Shown: positions 51,484 through 63,156 of the stretch, one piece after another | How the letters are laid out: each line of letters opens with the position of its first letter | How positions within the stretch are numbered: position 1 is the stretch's first letter | Assembly: GCA_026120035.1 (NCBI GenBank) | Contig: JALRME010000001.1 | Location: forward strand, 1,315,909 to 1,379,908 | Origin: Coleophoma eucalyptorum | Lineage: Eukaryota > Ascomycota > Leotiomycetes > Helotiales > Dermateaceae | Direction of reading: 5' to 3' | DNA: 64,000 nucleotides | Made by a program: the position numbers and the translations under genes | Notes under the pieces: generated by a model | The model's input: the letters and a program-made list of their open reading frames with translations, nothing else | The model's database searches: none | What the model was told of the DNA's origin: nothing

Positions 51484-54330
51484 ATGGCGGATGATGATAT
51501 GGAGATCTCATCTGAGCATGGGCAGCAGCCTACCGGGGCAGAGGACATAGATATCGATATCGATCTCACCACAGGTCCTACTGATGAGGACTATATCATA
51601 GAGGATGCCCAGTCGAATTCAGAACTTCCAGACCACTTTCAGCCCCAGCCATCACCTGCCATGAATGACGATCTCATGGTCGATGAAGAGAATGCTTCCT
51701 ACACTATGGGCGATGATATACTGGACGATGACGTGGACGATAACGAGGACGAGCACATGGAGCATGAGACCGTAGCTATGGCTTTCAGTGTTATAGATCA
51801 CGATGGCAATGAAACTGGAGAAGTAACCTCCTATGATGCACAGCATTTCAATGCCCAAAACTCCGCCGAGAACGCCGAAGGCATGTGGGATCATTCAGCA
51901 GAGATACAAGAGCCAGTAGAAGCAGACCTAGTTGAGGTTACACAAACAGAAATTCAACAAGCAGGAGAAAAATCTAGTCAGGAACATCAAATAACTTGGA
52001 CCCATACTGAAGATATGATGGGCAATCATGAGCAGATGGGGGACACAAAGACTGCACAAGAAGAGGTTTTGAATAATTCTGGAAAGAACGACGATTTCGA
52101 GGATTCTGAGGAAGGACAGAAAGAGGCAGGAAGCCCTACTAAGGGTAACTTAGAGCTGCAAGATGCCAAATTACCAAGTCAAAGCAGTCCACATAGTGCC
52201 GACAGTCAAGCTCCTCAAATCACAAACGAATTTGGAGAGGCAGGCACATCTTTGGAGATGCAAGGCGGAGAAGAGAAGCTGCAAGCTGATGCTGCAACCC
52301 CTAGTGCCACAGGAGATGAGACTGTCCCGGAGCAAAGTACTGACGAACCAACCTCGAACGCTAGCTTTATGGCTACCATACCCGCAGCACACAAGGTTGT
52401 AGTCATATATCAATCCATGGAGTACGCACTGTTTTCTACATCTGACTCGGAGGACCCAGACTCTTTCTTCCTTTCAGATACGTCGGTTTGTGATAAGTCT
52501 ATAGCAGAACTTTTTGCAGCTTTGCGTGAAATAATCATTGAAGATCTGGCTGATGAAGATGAGTTATGTATGACCATTGAGGATCTGTCTCTTGAAATGG
52601 ACGAGGTGAGTGGCCTTCGATCGCCTGATGGGTTTGCATCACAGTTAGCTGACAATTCGCAGACTTCAGCGAGCATAAAAAATGTAACACTACAGGAAAT
52701 CATCGATCTACGAGAGACTTTAATGAAGAATGACGGGATCCTAATGCCTGAACCTCTCGTCATCTTGCTAGGCAACAGACCGAACTTCACAGCTAGACTT
52801 GCTACTCTTTCATCTGCTGCAGCTGCGGGCAAAGGTCTTACCGAATTTCTAGCCTGGGAAGACCACAGTGAATATCAAGGTGAAGCAAGTGAGTTTGAAG
52901 ATGGGAAGTATGACAACAAGTCTCAGGAGGGAGACGAATCACAAACTGTGGTGGAAACAGAGGGTTTAGAGAACAAGGACGAGGTAAATGTGGAGGATAG
53001 AGCCGCTTCCACCAACGAAGTCGAGGAGCCATCACATACCGAATATACCGACTCGGTTGCGAATAATGAGGAATCCATAGTCACAGATGAGAACATTCTC
53101 TCCATTGAACCAAGCGCTGAGACTACCAGCACTGTCGTCGAGGACACCAAATTGCAACCAAATGAGCCCTCCCAAACCAAGGAGGACGAAGAAGGCGATC
53201 TAATTGATTACGAAGACGAGTTGGAGGCCTCTCAAATAGGTCAGGATGCTGATCAGAATCAAGCTGTTGCCGCACCTCATGATGGTACAGAAATAGATGG
53301 TAATTCGCCAATTCTCTTTACACCATGCTATAAGCTTGATATTTGCTTCTGCTCTACCTGCGATGTTTCTTTAGATGCAGATTATGAGTCCATCAACGAC
53401 CAGCTTCGTCGAGGGCCTCTTCTGCATCTTGAAGTTGACCTATTGCATGAAATTCGCGATGATGCTACAGATACTGATCATATCAAAGAAAACAATGCAG
53501 TCGACGAAAGTGGCGGAAACCCCGGTGAATTTGATAACGATTTCGAGAAGCAGGACGATGAACGCGACGAGCAGCTAGAAGCCAACATCGACAGTGAGCA
53601 ACCTGAAACCTCGGAGGATGTTGAACAGCAACTTGAAAACGAATCTCTCGTTGAAACAACAGCTGGTAATGAGCACGAATTTGGCCAAGACGCAAGTGTA
53701 ACTCATGAGCTTTCTGCGCCCAAAGACGGAACTTCCAACGACGAGCTTACGAACGAAGAAGAAGTATACGAGGATAACTTCGATTTATCTAACGAAGACG
53801 AAGTTCTAGACGCCACTTCGACTCTACGAGAAGCAGGCAATGACCCCAAGATATCTCGAATGGAGAATGGATCTAGCGACCAAGATCACGCAGCAGTTAA
53901 GGAGTCGATATCGAATACAAGTAGTCTAGGCTCAGCGGATACTGCGGAGTCCGAGAGTGTTACCGTTGCGAGTGCAAACACTTTGGAGCCCGACGAAATC
54001 AATTACGAGGAGATTGACGAGATTCCATATGACGATCCCGAGTCTGCTGTACTCGAGCGAAAGGACAGCTTATTTACCGATGCAGATGAGGAAGACCAGG
54101 ACGAAATCAACTATGATGACGAAGATGAGGGTCAAATTTTACAGCCTGAAGCCGCTCCCACACCAGATGAGCCATCTCTACCTTTCAATGTTGGCTCAGT
54201 AAAACGATCGCGGGCAGACGCTGATGTTGAAGACGCGATGGTTTCGGGAAGTAGTGGTTGGTATTCTCCAACTGATACAGGCGATATCTTGCTAATACGT
54301 CTCCCAGAAGCCAAACGAATTCGTTCTTAA
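51484..54330 (+). CDS. Very acidic conserved fungal protein with stop-free introns
   Basis: My model is join(51484..52605, 52663..53299, 53375..54330), 904 aa. The unspliced frame is also open (948 aa) because both proposed introns (57 and 75 nt) are multiples of three without stops. The first has GTGAGT, branch GCTGAC and CGCAG. The second has GTAATT, a pyrimidine tract and TTTAG and removes a hydrophobic, Cys-rich insert unlike the rest. Asp/Glu-rich disordered regions dominate (EDIDIDIDLTTGPTDEDY; EEDQDEINYDDEDEGQ). A central folded segment reads VVVIYQSMEYALFSTSDSED and continues to EPLVILLGNRPNFTARLATL. I recognise the pattern only as a conserved hypothetical fungal protein. Acidic composition suggests a nuclear or chromatin role, which is inference. 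Confidence 0.75.
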   Translation: MADDDMEISSEHGQQPTGAEDIDIDIDLTTGPTDEDYIIEDAQSNSELPDHFQPQPSPAMNDDLMVDEENASYTMGDDILDDDVDDNEDEHMEHETVAMAFSVIDHDGNETGEVTSYDAQHFNAQNSAENAEGMWDHSAEIQEPVEADLVEVTQTEIQQAGEKSSQEHQITWTHTEDMMGNHEQMGDTKTAQEEVLNNSGKNDDFEDSEEGQKEAGSPTKGNLELQDAKLPSQSSPHSADSQAPQITNEFGEAGTSLEMQGGEEKLQADAATPSATGDETVPEQSTDEPTSNASFMATIPAAHKVVVIYQSMEYALFSTSDSEDPDSFFLSDTSVCDKSIAELFAALREIIIEDLADEDELCMTIEDLSLEMDEVSGLRSPDGFASQLADNSQTSASIKNVTLQEIIDLRETLMKNDGILMPEPLVILLGNRPNFTARLATLSSAAAAGKGLTEFLAWEDHSEYQGEASEFEDGKYDNKSQEGDESQTVVETEGLENKDEVNVEDRAASTNEVEEPSHTEYTDSVANNEESIVTDENILSIEPSAETTSTVVEDTKLQPNEPSQTKEDEEGDLIDYEDELEASQIGQDADQNQAVAAPHDGTEIDGNSPILFTPCYKLDICFCSTCDVSLDADYESINDQLRRGPLLHLEVDLLHEIRDDATDTDHIKENNAVDESGGNPGEFDNDFEKQDDERDEQLEANIDSEQPETSEDVEQQLENESLVETTAGNEHEFGQDASVTHELSAPKDGTSNDELTNEEEVYEDNFDLSNEDEVLDATSTLREAGNDPKISRMENGSSDQDHAAVKESISNTSSLGSADTAESESVTVASANTLEPDEINYEEIDEIPYDDPESAVLERKDSLFTDADEEDQDEINYDDEDEGQILQPEAAPTPDEPSLPFNVGSVKRSRADADVEDAMVSGSSGWYSPTDTGDILLIRLPEAKRIRS

Positions 54331-55799
54331 GCCTCACTTCAACAGCCAATAATACCAAAGCCCTGCAGCGTTCCATTGGCACCTCAATCCTCGCAATGGC
54401 GACTTCTTTTTATCGTCGAACTAAACAACCCATGGCACGGTCTATAATGTCACTAATTCGACTGGATCATAGTACGACTTATCACGACCTACATCGGATT
54501 TGAACGGAATGGCTCGATAAGTGGATACTAACTTCCGGTAAGTTCAAAGGTATTTTCGCATCGATATGTCGCTGCAGCTCCCCTTCCCTGCCCTAGACTT
54601 CTTTCCACAATGATTCGCCTTCCTTCCCATCTAATCTAGAAAATGGCGGTCTGATATTACCTTATCTAACCTTATCGATCTTATTCTTGAGTTGCATTGT
54701 TGGTTGGGAAAATGATACCTTGGGTTGGAGGAGTTTCTGGACTTGCTTCTGTACTTTATGCAAACAGCGTGACGTGGGTGTGCTTATGAGCACAAATGAG
54801 CTGAAGAATTATGCTCGAAAGTCATCAAAACCTTGGTTGGCACTTGAGATGGGGAAGTACAGAAGGCCCAAGTATATCACTTTGCTCTTGAGGGTGTGGA
54901 TTGGCTATATAGCATTAGCATCAGCAATTGCACCGTACCTTACACCATAGTCCAACTAAAGAACTTTGCTGTTTTTAAACTTTATGCCGTCATTGTGTGG
55001 CCAGACCCTAAAGATCTACCACCAACTCTCCACTGATAATCTCAAAGTGGTAGCCCGAGTTTCTATTTTGGTGCTGCATCTGAATTTTCTGATGAGAGAA
55101 GTCAAAAGATCCTTCGGCCCTGGAGGGATTTTTGTGATCACGCAACGCGTGCTGCACAGCGCGTTGGCGTATGAGATGGGACAGCTAGTGTCGCCATAGA
55201 GCAATGGTGCGATGTCTGGAAAGTCTTTTAGTTGGAAGGATCAGTTGTGAACAGACGTGCTACGGTGTCTGCGCCTTCCGCTCCTCGCTAGCCTGACGGG
55301 CTCCGTTTTCAGTCCGTAGCCGCGCGTTACTTAGCCTTCTAAGGGGTGGACAGCTAACAGCCATCCTAGTTTCAAGATCCCTCAGAAAGCACACATTGTG
55401 ACCGAAAAGCATTTGTGGCCTTTTCGACCCAAGCAGAACAACAAACAGCAGTGTGATCCCCACTACTTCGCCCAGCCTACTTCCGTCAATCTCTGGAACA
55501 CCACACAAGCATCAGCCTACTTCACCCGCCTCGGTTCCTGCTGATCTATACGGTTGCAGGGGCCTGAAACCACTTCCCTCGAACTCGAACCTGCGGCGCA
55601 TCACAACCGTCATTATCGTGGGCGAAACATCCAAACGATCGCGACGTGTTACCTTCGAGCCTCGACTGCTATACGTTGCGCAAACTGAGTATTTTCCAGC
55701 GTTGGTTGCCAAACAAGCTCCTCGAGCGAGAGCTCACAGCTCCTCAATACCACCAACTTTTCACCCCGACGAGACGGCTATCTCAGAATATTTGCAACG
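54331..55799. other. Intergenic region
   Basis: About 1.5 kb between two plus-strand genes. An open frame at 55453-55824 overlaps the next gene's start but in a different frame and has no supporting feature. The last ~300 bp are the probable leader of the NIPA-type transporter. Nothing else was recognised. Confidence 0.5.
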
Positions 55800-57382
55800 A
55801 TGTTGGAGGACAAGTATGTTCTAATCTTCAGCAACCACACAAGCCATGCTTGTGAGAGGATGGAGGATGAGTCGCTGACACGAGGGATGCAGATACATAG
55901 GTCTGGCTTTGGCCATAACGTCTACGATGGCAATTGGTAAGTTGCAAAGCCTGCTACCGGACGATGCCAGTGACTGACTCTTTTGCGCAATTAGGCACGA
56001 GTTTTGTGATTACGAAAAAGGTATACATTCCTAGAGCGCTTCTGCTTCTCTTCGTAGCAATATCATCCTTGAAATGACGCCCTTCGATTACTGATAACGT
56101 CTATAGGGCCTTATGGACGCGGAAGAAAGACATGGATTTGAGGGCGACGGATTTACATATCTTAAAAGCCCAATATGGTGGGGAGGAATAATAACATGTA
56201 GGCGTTCTGGAGCTTGACATGAGATGCGCAACTAACATGTTCAAGTGGTTATTGGAGAAGTAGCGAACTTTGCAGCTTATGCGTTTGCCCCAGCAATTTT
56301 GGTAACGCCTCTTGGGGCTTTAAGTGTGTTAATTGGAGCCGTGTTGGGTTCGTACTTTTTGAAGGAGGAACTCGGAACCTTGGGCAAGCTTGGTTGCGCA
56401 ATATGCCTTATAGGCTCAGTCATTATTGTTTTGCATGCGCCGCCAGATAAAGAGATCACTACTGTTGATGAGATTCTACATTACGCTATTCAGCCAGGTA
56501 TGCTACATTATGTCTGTTGTGACTCCGACTCACAAGTCTACAGGGTTCTTACTCTACTGCTTCGCTGTTTGCACCTTTGCAGGTGTCATGATATACAGAA
56601 TCGCTCCCAAGTACGGAAAGAAAAATCCATTGATCTATCTGTCGATCTGTTCCACTGTAGGATCAGTATCTGTCATGTCTGTCAAGGCATTTGGAATTGC
56701 GTTGAAAATTACATTGGCTGGCAACAATCAGTTCACGCACCCTTCAACTTACGTCTTTATAATCTTGACCGCTGTCTCTATCATGACGCAGATGAATTAC
56801 TTCAACAAAGCTCTGAGCCAATTTCCGACACAATTGTATGGTTTTTTAGATGGTTTCTGATTATAGTGACTAACTGTTGCCAGGGTCAATCCTTTATACT
56901 ACGTCACATTCACCACGGCTACCTTGACTGCGTCTTTTATCTTGTACGGCGGATTTAACACATCCGATGCGGTTAATACACTATCACTGTTGAGCGGGTT
57001 TCTAGTGATCTTTGCCGGGGTCTACCTGCTGAACGTTTCTCGAAGCGATCCTGACGGTCACAAAGCCATCAACGGAAATTCTCCTGACGGCATTGCGACT
57101 GATATGATTTCTAGCATTCAAACTAGAAGGAGTATGCAAGCAAGACGAAGCATGGACCCGCATAGAATGAGTACCGGCAGCTATGGAAGAGGCGATAGAG
57201 AAGGACTCATTCATGCCTATGATGAAGAGGAAAACACTGGCTTTGGTTTGACAGATCTTGCTGATAGCGATGACGACGCCCCAATACACGCCAATGGCTC
57301 GAAGAACACGAATGGAGCAAATATTGGTTCGAAGCGGAGTTTTAGTGAACCTTTGGAGAGACCTTCAAGGTCAGGCAGGTGA
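55800..57382 (+). CDS. NIPA-type magnesium transporter (DUF803)
   Basis: The model is join(55800..55813, 55893..55936, 55995..56020, 56107..56197, 56246..56497, 56544..56835, 56884..57382), 405 aa. Early exons are small (14, 44 and 26 nt). Introns are 79, 58, 86, 48, 46 and 48 nt with CTGAC or CTAAC branch sites. The protein is a multispanning membrane transporter with about nine hydrophobic segments. Motifs are IGLALAMTSTMAIGTSFVIT, GEVANFAAYAFAPAILVTPL, GALSVLIGAVLGSYFLKEEL and NPLYYVTFTTATLTASFILY, all typical of the NIPA family (EamA-like fold). Human NIPA proteins transport Mg2+. The C-terminal ~110 residues form a polar, Arg/Ser-rich cytoplasmic tail with possible phosphorylation sites (RRSMQARRSMDPHRMS). 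Confidence 0.93.
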
Positions 57383-57893
57383 CCAAGACAGGTCAACCAG
57401 TATCTTACGCAGTTTGTTATGGTAGAGGGTATTATTCCCTATTGTAAGGAAGATAGAACATGATGGTTGCAGCATGGCCTGCGCTGGATCTCTCACGACA
57501 TATGAGGCTTTGGGCTGGCGTTCCGGTGTATAATAGGGCTTTAAAGTCTTCCTGTATGATATTAGTATGCATCAGTGACATTTGGTGTTGGACAAGGTTG
57601 GCCTGTGCACATGGCTCATCACATACTTTCATAGTTTAGACCATGGCAATGTTTTTGATTGCAAGAGGATATACCTGATCACCAGGCTGTGATTTATTGT
57701 TTTCAATTAAAAAGTTCTTCATGTCTTGCACTCTGGAGCTCATTCACAAACTTTCATCATAATAGTCATTGAAAAGCCGTGAATTTTTTTTTGGCTATGA
57801 TTACAAGCCCGCAGCAGATAGCTGAGAAAAAGCTCGCATGCAAATGATCCCAACACGCCCATCCCCCACGTCTCAAGAAATCATCCCAACCAT
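57383..57893. other. Intergenic, convergent 3' regions
   Basis: A 511-bp AT-rich gap between converging genes. No coding sequence or RNA gene was recognised. Confidence 0.6.
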
Positions 57894-58741
57894 CTATTGC
57901 TCCTCAACTGGGGCCTCCTCACCACCTTGCTCCGCTGAGCGGGCAGCCTCAGCAGCAGCCTGTGCCTGGGCAGCCTTGGCTCCGTAATCCTGGCTCATAG
58001 GTTGAACAACGCTCTGCTCCTCCTTTGGCTCAATAATAGTGACGGAGTCTGGCAATGACTTTTGTGGTCCAGACTTTCCTTCTGGGTCAGATCCGCGCAT
58101 GATCTTGACCTTAATACCAAGAACACCTTGTCTGAGGAGAACGTGACGAGTGGCAGAGTCAATGAAGTCCTTTGCTGGTTGACCAGAGTGAATCATGAAA
58201 CCATCGGTGAACTTCATGGACTTGGCACGAGCAGCGCGGAGCTTTCCAGAGACAACAACCTCGCAACCCTTAGCACCAGACTCCATGATGAATCGGAGGA
58301 CACCATAGCAAGCTCTTCGGACAGCGAGACCGTTAAGAAGCTTGTATCGGAGGGACTCGCACTGAGCGACGGCGGAGAGACCACGGTTTTGGACCTTGGC
58401 GGCGTAGAGAGAAACGGAGTTTTCTGGGAACTTGAATCGCTTCTGGATGAGGGAGGTGAGTTCACGAATTCGTCGTCCCTGCTCTCCGAGAACTTCTTGG
58501 GTGTGGGTTGCGCGGATGATGATGTCGGTGACGGTTGGAGTAACACGGACTTCAACACCAGAGTATCCCTCCTCAGCCAACTCGCGTTGGAAGAACTCGT
58601 TCAATTCGGCGTAGAAGACACCATCTGCGACGAACTTTCTGCGCTTCGAGCTGTAATGTACAAAGTCAGTTTTATGTACATGGCAACAGGATTGAAGGCC
58701 GCTTTTTCTTACATAGCGGCACCTGGAACACCGGAGGCCAT
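57894..58741 (-). CDS. RPS3: 40S ribosomal protein uS3
   Basis: The model is complement(join(57894..58650, 58713..58741)), 261 aa, with one 62-nt intron (branch ACTGAC) after the ninth codon, in phase 2. The KH-type RNA-binding domain includes [20 protein letters not shown] and [19 protein letters not shown]. The C-terminal uS3 domain includes [40 protein letters not shown] and [20 protein letters not shown]. The Ala/Glu-rich tail ([20 protein letters not shown]) is longer than in yeast (240 aa), as usual in filamentous fungi. uS3 lines the mRNA entry channel. It is divergent from the myotubularin gene, with 451 bp between start codons. Confidence 0.97.
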
Positions 58742-59192
58742 TTTGACTGAGTTTTAGGATGAGAAATTGAACCTGCTATGAAGGTTCAAAATCGTTGTCG
58801 CTGGTCGTTGAAGTTGATTGAATTCGCGATCACCACAGCAAATCTCCAAAATTCAAAGTGTGCGGTCGCTCGGGTGGAGAGGGTTGATTAGTTTTGCCTA
58901 GCCTGATTAGGCCAGCTGTGAGAGCCATGGCCCGATCACGTGTACGTGGTACTCTCGGATCTCGTAAGGCTCAGGCGCGAGGCTTCCGGGTTCAATGAGG
59001 CAGCCATGCGAGGTAACCATCATTCGGACGCGCAACACAAGACAAGATACTCTATGGTCTAGATCAACACAATATATCCCGTACTCGCACTTCATATCCT
59101 TGTTCTCTGTCATTATGTTCCTCTCTTGAGATGTCCCTTATTCGATTTCTACCGAGGTCGGCTCTCAGCGCAACGTGCCTACGAAATAAAGC
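58742..59192. promoter_or_regulatory. Divergent promoter of uS3 and the myotubularin phosphatase
   Basis: A 451-bp interval containing TCACGTG at 58936-58942 followed by TACGTGG, two overlapping E-box-like sites. No gene is supported inside it. Confidence 0.45.
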
Positions 59193-61533
59193 ATGGCGGA
59201 CAAGCTCAGAATAGCCAAGGTCAGCATGGAGTCGTCGTTTTCAGACTGCAGAAGGTACTAAGATTGTAATAAAGGTTGAGAATGTGGAGATATGGAGTGG
59301 TGGTGAACGGGCAAGCGTCACTTTACATTTGACGGCGCATCATCTTATCTTGGTCGAAGATTTGGTTGCCAAATGGAAGGCCCAACAAAGCACCGGAGAA
59401 GGCAAACCTCCTCCAGGTCCAAAAACACGTGAATCATGGATTGCTTTCCCTATGATTTCATTCTGCACGTTTCGCCCAGCTCCACCTGGATCCGATATCC
59501 CATCCTCGATCAGACTGCGGGGGAGGGACTTCAAATTTATAATATTCAACTTCAAGGACGATAAGCAAGCTAGGGACGCATTCGAGAGCATAAAAGGTGC
59601 AACCTGTAAGCTAGGAGGCATTGAAAAACTCTATGCATTCAACTACAAGCCGTCGCCCCCCGAGAAAGCTATTAATGGCTGGGATTTCTACGATGCCAAA
59701 GCAGAATGGAAAAGGCAAGGAATCAGTGAGAAGGGTGTTGATAAAGGATGGAGGATATCGAAAATCAACATCGACTACTCTTTTTCTCCGACCTATCCTG
59801 CTTTACTCCCTGTTCCATCTTCGATCTCGGATAACGTGCTGAATTACGCAGGGCGATATCGGTCTAGAGTCCGTATCCCAGTTCTAACATATTTGCATCC
59901 AGTAAATAATTGCTCTATTACGAGATGTGCTCAACCTCTTGCGGGGCTTAGAGGAAATCGCAGTATCCAGGATGAAAAACTTGTGAGCGCATGCTTCTCT
60001 GCATCTGCACAGGTAGATGACGGAGACACTTCCTCTGCAGCCATATCACGAGGCAGTCCAGACTCAAGTCAGGCCGACCTAAGCTTCAACGGAATCGAAG
60101 GAGAACTCTCTGAGACGGAGCGATTAGAGGATGAGCTAATCTCCTCTTCAAATATAGAGGTCGATGTAGAAAAACCGCAAGTTTACGGTGCACAGCAGCA
60201 CAATATGATTGTTGATGCACGACCAACTGTCAACGCTTTAGCAATGCAGGCTGTTGGTTTGGGCTCGGAAAACATGGACCACTACAAGTTTGCAACGAAA
60301 GCCTACCTCGGTATCGATAACATCCATGTTATGAGAGAATCCTTGAACAAGGTCATAGATGCATTGAAAGATGGGGATGTGTCAAAACTACCCCCAAATC
60401 GAGAACTGCTTGCCAAAAGTGGCTGGCTCAAGCACATCACTGGGCTACTCGATGGAGCAGCCCTGATTACACGTCAAGTCGGAATCCATCATTCACATGT
60501 CCTGATCCACTGCTCAGATGGCTGGGATCGAACCAGTCAACTAAGTGCTTTGGCACAATTGTTGCTTGATCCTTATTATAGGACGATCGAAGGATTCATT
60601 GTTCTGGTTGAGAAAGACTGGCTGGCATTTGGACATATGTTCCAGCACCGATCTGGCTTTTTGAATAGTGAAAAATGGTTTGCAACCCAGAACGATGCAC
60701 TTGCTGGATCTGCAATACAGCCCGGCGGTAGTGGAGAAGGACGCGGTGATGCGATCGAGAATGCACTACTTAGTGCGAAGCGATTCTTCAACAAGAACAA
60801 CCACAGCCAGGAAAACGTCTCAGAAACTGATGAGACGCTCCTCTCAGAAGAATCACCCAAGGCCAAGAAAGCAGCCAAGGACAGTTTGGCTGACAAGGAG
60901 GCTACGAAGCCCAAAGAGACTAGTCCTGTTTTCCACCAGTTCCTTGATGCCACCTATCAACTCCTTCGACAAAATCCCACTCGCTTCGAATTTAACGAGC
61001 GGTTCCTGCGCCGACTACTGTATCACTTATATTCGTGCCAGTATGGAACATTCCTGTACAACAACGAGAAGTCTAGATTAGACGCCCGAGTCCAGCAGCG
61101 AACGTCGAGCGTATGGGATTATTTTTTGTCGAGGAGAGCTGAATTTACGAACAAAGACTACGGTGGTGGAGAGATCGATGATCATATTAAAGGCAGTGAG
61201 CGTCTCATCTTCCCTCACCTCGATAAGATTAGATGGTGGCATGAAGTGTTCAATCGAAAGGATGAAGAAATGAACGGCTCGGTGAACGTCGTCACGGAGA
61301 GGTATTTGGGGCCGAACACGACTGGCGTCGGTAAGGGCGTCCTTACTGGTGTAGAGACTGCTACAGCAGCTGCTGGGGCTGGCACCACTCGACAAATTTC
61401 GAACGGACCTGCAACAGGGTTTGCAAGTTTGCGAGAGGGCATTGCTGGTTTGGGATTAGGCAAAGGGAAAAGTCCGGCAGGCAATAAGAATACTGGAAAT
61501 GTCAAGGAGGCAATGGAGGTTGAAATGCAATGA
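59193..61533 (+). CDS. YMR1: Myotubularin-family phosphoinositide 3-phosphatase
   Basis: The model is join(59193..59219, 59275..61533), 761 aa. The first exon encodes only MADKLRIAK; the 55-nt phase-0 intron has a TACTAAG branch and restores the family start VENVEIWSGGERASVTLHLT. The N-terminal PH-GRAM domain (~10-130) is followed by GWDFYDAKAEWKRQGI and the phosphatase domain. Its CX5R active site is HCSDGWDRTSQ (Cys422, Arg428). EKDWLAFGHMFQHRSGF follows. An insert of about 90 residues (Ser/Glu-rich, ~245-310) and a Lys-rich insert after ENVSETDE are seen. The enzyme removes the 3-phosphate from PI(3)P and PI(3,5)P2 and influences endosomal sorting and autophagy. The Gly/Ala-rich C-terminus is probably disordered. 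Confidence 0.95.
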
Positions 61534-61813
61534 TCACGAATATCCCTGGGCGGCGTTAAAAGAGGATTACAAGACTACAAGAAATTCCACTTGGGCACCG
61601 ATGGAGTCTGGCTAACGTAGTACCAAGCCCCGAATCATCCTATCTGTATCGTCTTAGTAATAGATGGCTGTGGAACTCACTGTGCGGTAGAAATTTCTTC
61701 GTAATGACTATGGCACTTTGAAGATCCAGGTGACTAGGATGACGAATTCTCTTGGAAAGCAGAGCTCAATCAACTATATGCTTCTCATGCCTTTGAAGCA
61801 AATTTGATTTTGG

Positions 61814-62690
61814 TCATCGAAGGGCTTGCTTGCGGAAGCAGATACTGCTGACGCTCTGGCCCTTCTGACCCCCGAAACTAAAGCTCTTGTACTTAAGAGC
61901 CTCTATAAGATGCAGACACCCGCCATCTACCAAGAACAACGCCTTCAACTCTTCCTCCGTCCAATTACAACTAGTAATTAGCAAAAATCCACCATCTCGA
62001 ATCAAAGGCTCAACCCTTTCTCTGTATCTTTCATATATCCTCCTTCCATCGGCATCCCTTTCATCCGATAAGCTGATAGCGTCAAATGTGCCTTTGTCAA
62101 GCACTACATCCCAGCCCGTCTCCTGCTTCTCTGAGAGCACCACACCAGCTGGATCTTGAGTCATAATATCCCAGTGCTGGAATTCGACTTGTTTTTCTGC
62201 AGACTCCGAACCAGTGCCCTTATCATCAGCAATCCGCCTCGCGAACTCGATACTCTTCTGCGAATAGTCAACACCCATCATACGGCCCTCCCAGCCTTGA
62301 CCTTTGAAGTCCTCATCTTCCTCATCCTCGTCTTCCTCTCCCTCCCGTAACCGGAACAAAAAGTGCCCGTTCCCAGTCCCTAAATCCAAGAAGCTACAGT
62401 TCTTTCTCCAATCTCCTTCCCCTAATACCTCCGGTAGTTTGTCTTGAAGAAATTGCACCATCTTGTCCTCCGCGGATGAGTCGTCGAACCATATTGTGCC
62501 TTCATCTGTAGGGTCGAGGGAGTGGTTTGCGATCTCGGTATCGTACAAACGATCCCAACTGAAGGAGAAAAGAAGTGCATGTCAGTATTGGTTTCAGAAC
62601 TCTGCACTGAAGACAGTAAAGAACATACTACTCCTTGGTGCCGAGATCAGATGGATCGAGGTGAGAAGGTTTTGAGGAATTCTCTGCCAT
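61814..62690 (-). CDS. EFM4: Protein-lysine N-methyltransferase EFM4
   Basis: The model is complement(join(61814..62558, 62629..62690)), 268 aa, with one 70-nt intron (branch ACTGAC) inside the codon for Tyr21 (GTKEYWDRLYDTE). The Rossmann-like methyltransferase fold shows motif I LDLGTGNGHFLF, the acidic loop MGVDYSQKSIEFAR, QHWDIM and post-motif VVLDKGTFDAISLS, followed by GGFLLITSCNWTEEEL. The DKGTFDAI pattern is characteristic of Efm4/METTL10, which methylates a lysine of translation elongation factor 1A. A Glu/Asp-rich insert (EGEEDEDEEDEDF) in the binding domain is a lineage-specific feature. Confidence 0.94.
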
Positions 62691-63156
62691 TATGACACAG
62701 AGTAGTGGGTTTATATGGTTGAGAAAATGGGCTGCAGATATACAGAGGATTGTGGAGTGGTTTTATTGCAGATGGCTCACAATCCTCAAGTTTTGAGAAC
62801 TTACCCCCCGCAATGAATAACTGATGGGAGGTCGCACAATTTCTTTGGTGGGGTTACTGGCAGAAATACCTTATCTGGAAGCGGTCTGGATTTTCAGCCA
62901 CTGCCCAAATACCGCTGAGGTAATGCAAAGTATTTATACGGTCAGGCTGCTTGAGAGATTAAATAGGTTCGATCATTCTATCTCGTCTTCCTCTTCACTT
63001 AATCGTACAATTCACTTTACTTTTGTAGTACGATACTATTCTGGTATTCCTGGCCCTCTCTAAACGACAAACAGTGGAACTTGTAAACCAGGCAAGACAG
63101 AAGAAGCCTGTACGAAAACATAACTTCCACATTGAAGTATTTTATTATCATCTCAT
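62691..63156. other. Intergenic region between two minus-strand genes
   Basis: About 470 bp holding the EFM4 promoter and the 3' UTR of TPD3. No other feature was seen. Confidence 0.6.

Noticed and set aside
55453..55855. Open frames overlapping the start of the NIPA-type gene
   Set aside because: They run in frames different from the conserved MLEDKYIGLALAMTSTMAIG start and have no supporting exon.
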